Origin: Paenibacillus amylolyticus
GTDB lineage: Bacteria > Bacillota > Bacilli > Paenibacillales > Paenibacillaceae
Reading direction: 5' to 3'
Length of the DNA: 64,000 bases
NCBI RefSeq assembly: GCF_001570725.1
Contig: NZ_BCNV01000006.1
Location: forward strand, 62,001-126,000
Positions 58,363-64,000 of this stretch are shown here, one piece after another. The notes under the pieces were generated by a model, which was not told the origin of the DNA, made no database searches, and saw nothing but the letters and a program-made list of their open reading frames with translations. Position 1 is the first letter of the stretch. Every line of letters starts with the position of its first letter. The position numbers and the translations under genes were made by a program.

Positions 58363-58739
58363 TTATGAATGAAGAACACTGAACTGGATATAGTTGTAAG
58401 GTTTATGTAATATACGTATTTTGAAACAAACAAGCACTAAATACCTACTAAAATGTTGAAAAAAATGTCGAAATCACGCATGATAATGTAAACTCGGCCT
58501 GGTATGTGCGGGTAATGTAAAAAATAATGCTTTTCAATGGCTGAACATTGCGTTATGATTTGGAATGTAAACGACAAGCACAGACATAAATAGATGTTCA
58601 TGTGAGATAAACTTACCTGAAATTCCGATGCATGCCATCAGAGCGTCAGTACGCACAACCCATGAAATCTATCTTTTTTCTGCGCTCTTCGTTTGCCCAA
58701 TAATGCATGATTCAATGTACATAACCGGGAGGGGTTATT
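58363..58739. other. Upstream region of the secreted phosphodiesterase gene, 377 bp
   Basis: AT-rich with several ATGTAAA-like and TAATGTAAA repeats that could be part of a regulatory site. No promoter pair or known operator was certain. The ribosome site GGGAGGGG lies at its end. Confidence 0.4.
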
Positions 58740-60989
58740 TTGAAAACGAGTAAAAAAGTATTATCGAGCCTGACTGCCGCTTTGGTTGCATTAAACGTGC
58801 TTGCGGTATTTCCGGTACCTGTGTCGGCTGCGGATGCTGCCAAAGTGAAACTGCGGATCATGGAAACCACAGATATTCATACCAATCTGGTTAACTATGA
58901 TTATTATTCCGACAAAGAGACAGACCAATATGGACTCGCCAAAACAGCAACACTGATTAAGAAAGCCCGTGACGAAGCGAAAAACAGCCTGCTGTTTGAT
59001 AACGGGGATCTGATTCAGGGAAATCCGCTGGGAGACTACGCTGCCAAAATTGATCCACTGAAAAAGGGTGAGACTCACCCTGTATATAAAGCGATGAATC
59101 TGCTCGATTATGATGCAGGGAACATTGGTAACCATGAGTTCAACTATGGTCTGGATTTCCTGGACATGACGCTGGAGGGAGCAAACTTCCCTTACATTAA
59201 TGCCAATGTCTATGTAGACGATGGTGATGATGATGAGACAAATGACAAAAATTATTTCACACCGTATGAGATTTTGGATAAGAAAGTGACGGACGAAACG
59301 GGTAAGGAACACACGATCAAAGTGGGTGTAATCGGATTCGTGCCACCACAAATCATGCAGTGGGACAGCGCTAACCTTGAAGGCAAAGTAATCGCCAAAG
59401 ATATTATCGCTACTGCGAAAAAATTTATTCCTGAGATGAAAGCAAAAGGTGCCGACATTATTGTAGCTATTCCTCACTCCGGATTTGAGGAAATTCCTCA
59501 AACGGATCTGATGGAAAACTCCGTATTGTATCTGAGCCAAGTTGAAGGCATTAATGCCATTTTGTTTGGACATGCCCACAAAGTATTCCCAAGTGCTGAT
59601 TTTGCCGGCAAAAAAGGGGTAGACCTGGAGAAGGGCACCATTAATGGCGTTCCTGCTGTAGAGCCAGGATTCTGGGGGGATCACCTGGGGATTATTGATC
59701 TGGATCTAGAACAAGTGGACGGCAAATGGAAAGTGGTGGATTCCAAAACGGAAGCACGCCCAATCTATGACACAGCCAACAAAAAACCATTGGTAGAAGC
59801 GGATCAGGACATCATTGATGCGGTTCACGAAGAGCATGAAGGCACATTGGAGTATGTTCGTGGTCCGGTGGGCGAAACGACTGCACCAATCAACAGCTTC
59901 TTCGCTCTGGTTCAGGATGATCCATCCATTCAAATCGTAACGAATGCACAGAAATGGTATGTTGAAAAACATATGCAAGGTACGGAATATGAGAAAATTC
60001 CTGTATTGTCCGCAGGTGCTCCATTCAAAGCCGGTGGACGTTCAGGGGCTTCGTATTACACGAATATTCCTACTGGCACCATTGCCATCAAAAACGTTGC
60101 TGACTTGTACGTGTATCCAAATACGGTGCATGCTGTAATGGTTAACGGCGCAGAACTGAAAGAATGGCTGGAATGGTCTGCAGGCCAATTCAACCAGATC
60201 GACCCGGCCAAAGGTGGACAACAACAACTGATCAACAATGACTTCCCGACGTACAACTTCGACGTTATTGATGGCGTAACGTATCAGATTGATGTAACCC
60301 AACCAGCCAAATACGATAGCAAAGCTACGATCGTTAATGCATCTGCAAGCCGGATCAAAGATCTGAGCTTTAACGGTAAACCGATTGACCCAGCACAAAA
60401 ATTCATTGTAGCGACGAATAACTACCGTGCTTCTTCATCCAAACTGGCTAACCCGGACGGCAAACGAATCGTTCTGGCTGCACCAGATGAGAACCGTCAA
60501 GTGATCATCGACTACATCCGTGAGAATAAAACGATTAATCCAGCAGCGGACGGCAACTGGTCCCTGGCACCAATCAAACCATCTGCTGGTGTAACTGCAG
60601 CAGCGCTGAATGATCTTGAAGTGGTATTTGCTTCTTCCCCAGATGCGAAAGATCTGGTTGAAGCGAATCCGGCAATGTCATTCATTGGTACGAACAAAGA
60701 AGGTTTTGCAGAGTATGGCTTGAAACTGACAGGTGAAGCAACGACAACACCTGAAACAGGTGTGGAGCCAGCTCCGACGCCTAAACCAACTCCAACGCCG
60801 ACACCTAAGCCACAACCTGAGAAGCCGGCAACCAACAACAAAGTTGTATATGTGGTGAAAAAAGGGGATAACCTGTACCGCATTGGTTTGAAATATGGTG
60901 TGGACTGGCGCAAGCTTGCGACAGCTAACAAAATCTCAAATGTGCATAACCTGAAAGTTGGACAGAAAATCGTGATTCCCGCTTCATAA
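58740..60989 (+). CDS. cpdB: Secreted 2',3'-cyclic-nucleotide 2'-phosphodiesterase/3'-nucleotidase with LysM
   Basis: 749 residues. A Sec signal peptide (1-30, cleavage after VSA) is followed by a metallophosphatase domain with MTETDIHTN-like METTDIHTNLV, FDNGDLIQGNP, GNIGNHEFNYG and FGHAHKVFP, all metal ligands. The 5'-nucleotidase C-terminal domain (about 380-640) follows, then a Pro/Thr linker and one LysM domain (about 704-749, YVVKKGDNLYRIG). It should cleave 2',3'-cyclic nucleotides and 3'-nucleotides outside the cell, held on the wall by LysM rather than by a sorting signal. The TTG start follows GGGAGGGG. A terminator closes the gene. Confidence 0.9.
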   Translation: MKTSKKVLSSLTAALVALNVLAVFPVPVSAADAAKVKLRIMETTDIHTNLVNYDYYSDKETDQYGLAKTATLIKKARDEAKNSLLFDNGDLIQGNPLGDYAAKIDPLKKGETHPVYKAMNLLDYDAGNIGNHEFNYGLDFLDMTLEGANFPYINANVYVDDGDDDETNDKNYFTPYEILDKKVTDETGKEHTIKVGVIGFVPPQIMQWDSANLEGKVIAKDIIATAKKFIPEMKAKGADIIVAIPHSGFEEIPQTDLMENSVLYLSQVEGINAILFGHAHKVFPSADFAGKKGVDLEKGTINGVPAVEPGFWGDHLGIIDLDLEQVDGKWKVVDSKTEARPIYDTANKKPLVEADQDIIDAVHEEHEGTLEYVRGPVGETTAPINSFFALVQDDPSIQIVTNAQKWYVEKHMQGTEYEKIPVLSAGAPFKAGGRSGASYYTNIPTGTIAIKNVADLYVYPNTVHAVMVNGAELKEWLEWSAGQFNQIDPAKGGQQQLINNDFPTYNFDVIDGVTYQIDVTQPAKYDSKATIVNASASRIKDLSFNGKPIDPAQKFIVATNNYRASSSKLANPDGKRIVLAAPDENRQVIIDYIRENKTINPAADGNWSLAPIKPSAGVTAAALNDLEVVFASSPDAKDLVEANPAMSFIGTNKEGFAEYGLKLTGEATTTPETGVEPAPTPKPTPTPTPKPQPEKPATNNKVVYVVKKGDNLYRIGLKYGVDWRKLATANKISNVHNLKVGQKIVIPAS

Positions 60990-61010
60990 GTTTAATAAGC
61001 GGTGAGGAGG

Positions 61011-61045
61011 AGACCGACAGTCATCAGACTGTCGGTCTTTTTTTC
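61011..61045 (+). terminator. Terminator of the cpdB-like gene
   Basis: AGACCGACAGTC pairs with GACTGTCGGTCT around a short loop, followed by a long T run. Confidence 0.85.
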
Positions 61046-61204
61046 TGCAATTTTGAATATATTTGTTTCAATAACCGTCATATAGGAAGTCATCAAAACA
61101 GTAGAGATTAATTTCAAGACCCATGATATAATATTTACAAACTTTGGGTATATACAAGTGAACATTAATGGACATGGAATCATAAATTGGCAAGGGGGTC
61201 CTAC

Positions 61205-62242
61205 ATGAATTGCAGTGGCTGCAGTCCAATCTATCCTATAGAGGGTCAAGGTACCTTATACCTGCGTCCCATTTCCCCCGCTTTGCTGGAAGCGCTGCAA
61301 ACGCCGGGAAGACATATCGAGACGTCGGATGATATGATGTGGATGCATTTTACGAATCTTGAGGCGGTTCAGAGCTTAATAGAAGAAATCGGCGAAATTG
61401 ATCCCACTTTACGTGATTCCCTAACCGTTCAGATTACACCTTTATATGAACAGGCTAATGAAGAAGACTGGATCAGTCTATACATGCAGGAGTCCCGTTT
61501 CAAGCATGCGGAACTCGTTTCCATTATTTTGGAGCATCAATTCAGCAGTCATATGCAGCCCATCGTTGATGCATCGGAGCAGATAATCGGATATGAGTTT
61601 TTGCTTCGTCCTGCTGAGAATGGAAAACCCTTCAGTTCCTATGAATTATTTGAAGTTGCGCGCGAGACCGGATTACACTCTTTTCTGGATCGAACGGCGC
61701 GTATTATCGCCATTGAGACCAGCGCCCTTTTTCTGCCGCATGGTGTCAAACGCTTCGTGAATTTCCTGCCTTCCTCCATATATAATCCCGAATATTGTCT
61801 GACACATACGTTTGATGCGATTGAACGTCTTGCGCTTGATCCTAAAGATTTTGTGTTTGAAGTCGTGGAAACAGAGCAGATTCAGCATATGTCCATCTTG
61901 CAGCACATCTTTGAGGTGTATCGTTCACGCGGAATGTCGGTTGCGTTGGATGATGTGGGTGCCGGATATTCGACAATAGAGTTGATGAATCGGTTAGAAC
62001 CGGATTTTGTCAAAATAGATCGAAGTCTTATTGATCGTTGTGATCAGGATTCGACCAAACAAGAGAAGATTCTTGATATTGTTGAGATGTCGAGTCGATT
62101 TGGGGGTCAAGTACTTGCCGAGGGGATCGAACGAATGGAGGAGTTTGAATTCTGTCGTTCCATCGGGATTGAGCTTGCCCAAGGTTACTTTTTTGGTAAA
62201 CCCGCGGCACATCCTCTAGACGGTCCATGTTCCAACACTTGA
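61205..62242 (+). CDS. EAL-domain cyclic-di-GMP phosphodiesterase
   Basis: 345 residues. A short N-terminal region with the Cys pair CSGC near residues 3-6 and a helical segment (to about 105) precedes a full EAL domain. The EAL motif is present as EFL in GYEFLLRP; other catalytic positions look intact: Asn in RFVNFLPSS, Glu in VFEVVETE, DDVGAGYST, Lys in DFVKIDRSLID and AEGIE, plus the final QGYFFGKP. It should hydrolyse c-di-GMP. There is no membrane segment. ATG 61205 follows AAGGGGG by six bases. Next gene: a chemotaxis receptor. Confidence 0.85.
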   Translation: MNCSGCSPIYPIEGQGTLYLRPISPALLEALQTPGRHIETSDDMMWMHFTNLEAVQSLIEEIGEIDPTLRDSLTVQITPLYEQANEEDWISLYMQESRFKHAELVSIILEHQFSSHMQPIVDASEQIIGYEFLLRPAENGKPFSSYELFEVARETGLHSFLDRTARIIAIETSALFLPHGVKRFVNFLPSSIYNPEYCLTHTFDAIERLALDPKDFVFEVVETEQIQHMSILQHIFEVYRSRGMSVALDDVGAGYSTIELMNRLEPDFVKIDRSLIDRCDQDSTKQEKILDIVEMSSRFGGQVLAEGIERMEEFEFCRSIGIELAQGYFFGKPAAHPLDGPCSNT

Positions 62243-62334
62243 CCTAAATTCATGAAAAATTTAGTACCTCGTACTTTGTACAAGTCACTTCTGCTCAGAG
62301 GTGGCTTGTTTGGCGTACCTACACATTTTTCTCT

Positions 62335-62362
62335 CAAATAAATACCCTCATTCAGCCGATAT
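62335..62362 (+). promoter_or_regulatory. Sigma-D-type promoter upstream of the chemotaxis receptor gene
   Basis: GCCGATAT (62355-62362) is an exact sigma-D -10 element, and CAAA (62335-62338) stands 16 bases before it as a near-consensus -35. It lies about 75 bases upstream of the receptor's start codon. Confidence 0.65.
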
Positions 62363-62437
62363 ATAAGATAAGCCTTGTAGATTGATCCATACATACAAAG
62401 AAAGAGGGCATTTTTAAATTAAGAGGGGGAGAAAGAA

Positions 62438-64000
62438 ATGAGTGGAGATCCGAATAATAAACCAATGAAAGCAACAAAACCCGCTAAGCCAAAACAAAAT
62501 AAAAATAAAAAGAAGAATAAAAAGAAAGGTTTTGTCTGGAATATAAGGAACAAATTATTAGTCTCCTTCCTGGCAGTTCTGCTTCTGCCAAGTCTGGCGG
62601 TCGGCTTGATCACACTTAACATGGCTGAAAACGGCGTACAAGGACAATTGGTGGATAGTGCCCTGCAAAGTGTGAGCACTGCCAATACCATTGTAGAAAG
62701 CCAAGTGAATTACAAGATTCATGACATTAATTATTTCGCGGATTCTCTTGATCCGAACCTGATTAAAGGGGAGAACGATAGTACTGAGCTTCAGGTGAAG
62801 CTGGAGCAATATCTGGGCTTGCATCCCGATGCCTTAAATATTTTTGTGGGAACGACAGAGGGGGTCATGGTTCGAGGTAAACCAACAGCGAGCAGCACGC
62901 GGGGAGATGCTTATGATCCACGGGAGCGGGAGTGGTACAAGCTTGCGATAGAGAAGCCGGGTACGACTGTGGTGTCACCTGTATCCATCAATACGGATGG
63001 CGTTGCCGTTGTGTTTATTTCCAAAACATTAAAGGATCAATCCGGTGTAATCGGTTTGTCTCTGGACCTGACAGACCTGCAAGAACAGGCATCCATTAAG
63101 GTGGGCAAAGAGGGCTACGTCATCATTATGGATGCGAACAAAAATTATGTCGTTTCTCCAGTAGTTGATGCAGGTACACAGGAAACGAGCGGTTTGCTGG
63201 ATGAAATGTATGAGAGTCAAGAAGGTCAATTCGATTACGTATTCAACGATCAGCCGAAAATGATGATCTTTGCGACAAATGAAGCAACGGGCTGGAAAAT
63301 TGCCGGCACGATGTTCAAGAGTGAAATAACCAATGCGAGCAAGGACATTCGCATGATTACATTTATAGTGATTCTTGCGGCCACGTTCCTTACGCTCATC
63401 TTTATTATCTGGTTTACACGCTCCATGCTGCGTCCGATCAAACGACTGCAGGAATCTGCGAGAGCTGTAAGTAAAGGTGACCTGACTGTGAAAATGGAAA
63501 CAGGGCGTAAAGATGAAGTCGGTGATCTGGCGAAGTATTTCGAGCGTATGGTGGATAATCTGCGAATGATGATTCTGGGTGTACAGGAGACGACAGAGCA
63601 GGTATCCGCTTCTTCTCAAGAATTGTCTGCCAGTGCAGAACAAACCACCAAAGCAATTGAACATTCAACACTAGCCATTCAAGAACTGGCTGAAGGTGCA
63701 GAGCAACAAGTGAACAGTGTGAAAGACGGATCTGGACAGATGAGCCGAATGGCAGAAGATGTTCGAATGATGTCGGAGCGTGTGCAATCGATCACGGCAA
63801 ATATGCGGAATACATCTGGTGCGGCTTCTTCGGGTAATGAGGCAGCAGGACAAGCGGTAGAGCAGATGAACAGCATCCAGGAAACGGTGGAGCAGCTGGG
63901 AACGGTAGTTCAGTCACTGAATGCCCGTTCGGTAGAGATTGGCAGCATGGTTGATGTCATTGCTTCCATCTCCAAACAAACGAACTTGCTCGCATTGAAT
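62438..64000 (+). CDS. Methyl-accepting chemotaxis protein, 5' part (cut by window edge)
   Basis: Open frame of 521 codons that leaves the window without a stop. A very basic Lys/Asn-rich N-terminus (residues 10-31) precedes a membrane helix (about 40-62). An extracellular dCache-type sensor follows (about 63-300, with DPREREWYK and SLDLTDLQEQ), then a second membrane helix (about 306-326), a HAMP domain (SMLRPIKRLQESARAVSKGDLTV) and the start of the signalling helical hairpin with SSQELSASAEQTTKAIE and QTNLLALN. It senses an external ligand and controls CheA. ATG 62438 follows AGAGGGGGAGAAAG. A sigma-D-type promoter lies upstream, as is usual for motility genes. Confidence 0.9.
   Translation, partial: MSGDPNNKPMKATKPAKPKQNKNKKKNKKKGFVWNIRNKLLVSFLAVLLLPSLAVGLITLNMAENGVQGQLVDSALQSVSTANTIVESQVNYKIHDINYFADSLDPNLIKGENDSTELQVKLEQYLGLHPDALNIFVGTTEGVMVRGKPTASSTRGDAYDPREREWYKLAIEKPGTTVVSPVSINTDGVAVVFISKTLKDQSGVIGLSLDLTDLQEQASIKVGKEGYVIIMDANKNYVVSPVVDAGTQETSGLLDEMYESQEGQFDYVFNDQPKMMIFATNEATGWKIAGTMFKSEITNASKDIRMITFIVILAATFLTLIFIIWFTRSMLRPIKRLQESARAVSKGDLTVKMETGRKDEVGDLAKYFERMVDNLRMMILGVQETTEQVSASSQELSASAEQTTKAIEHSTLAIQELAEGAEQQVNSVKDGSGQMSRMAEDVRMMSERVQSITANMRNTSGAASSGNEAAGQAVEQMNSIQETVEQLGTVVQSLNARSVEIGSMVDVIASISKQTNLLALN

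Noticed and set aside
1..64000. tRNA or rRNA genes, CRISPR arrays, insertion sequences with transposase, prophage
   Set aside because: Looked for by reading for CCA-ended cloverleaf patterns, regular short repeats, DDE-type transposase motifs and phage gene sets; none was seen. A covariance-model and repeat search would be needed to exclude them fully.

Overview
The window reads as chromosomal DNA of a spore-forming, motile Gram-positive Bacillota of the Paenibacillus type. This is inferred from gene content: Spo0E-like phosphatases, a glnQHMP-order glutamine ABC operon, csoR-copZ-copA, ycnI/ycnJ, a nupNOPQ-like nucleoside importer, pxpBCA, a serS T-box, a ThiXYZ operon with a TPP riboswitch, a sigma-D-like promoter in front of a chemotaxis receptor, and AGGAGG-type ribosome sites throughout. 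No rRNA, tRNA, CRISPR array, transposase or prophage was seen. Most genes are ordinary chromosomal genes in short operons closed by intrinsic terminators.

Layout. 0-5 kb: two Spo0E-like genes around an unknown gene, then a leftward glutamine-type ABC operon. 5-12.7 kb: a cytoplasmic GH28 enzyme with an AraC regulator, a DUF985 cupin, an ECF sigma/anti-sigma pair, an aldo-keto reductase and a DUF445 protein. 12.7-15 kb: lipoprotein, lipase with a C-terminal helical WXG-like domain, and a small WXG100-like protein. This is the most unusual locus and resembles a type VII-secreted lipase toxin of reverse domain order with its partner and a candidate immunity lipoprotein. 15-19.4 kb: copper proteins YcnI and YcnJ and a NarL-type two-component system. 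19.7-24.4 kb: two very small genes, a GGDEF/HD-GYP protein, a DUF5317 membrane protein and a large secreted protein. 24.6-30.8 kb: nucleoside ABC importer (lipoprotein, ATPase, two permeases) running on into a molybdopterin oxidoreductase and a nucleoside phosphorylase.

31-39.8 kb: small genes, then csoR, copZ and copA with two CsoR-type palindromes, then an ABC-2-like membrane protein whose promoter carries two TetR-type palindromes, followed by a TetR gene and a nitroreductase. 40-44.6 kb: TatD and the TPP-riboswitch-controlled ThiY / thiamine-binding protein / ThiX / ThiZ operon. 44.7-51 kb: VOC protein, DUF2798 membrane protein, MFS transporter, T-box plus serS, and a four-domain Ig-like secreted protein. 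51-57.4 kb: a rightward run of small enzymes ending in pxpBCA and a NUDIX hydrolase. 57.8-64 kb: a flavin/PNPOx-fold protein, a secreted 2',3'-cyclic nucleotide phosphodiesterase with LysM, an EAL protein and a chemotaxis receptor cut by the window edge.

Two families of dispersed intergenic repeats stand out. Family R1 (30899-31096 and 45954-46152, opposite orientation) has four TAACGAATC-type motifs at conserved starts about 50, 83 and 50 bases apart, with diverged sequence between them. Family R2 (39770-39990, 43012-43186, 57645-57790) shares a core that folds into a long hairpin and, in the first copy, has short terminal inverted repeats. Both look like non-coding, MITE- or REP-like elements. 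All functional statements rest on reading the sequence and on family knowledge; no database search was run.
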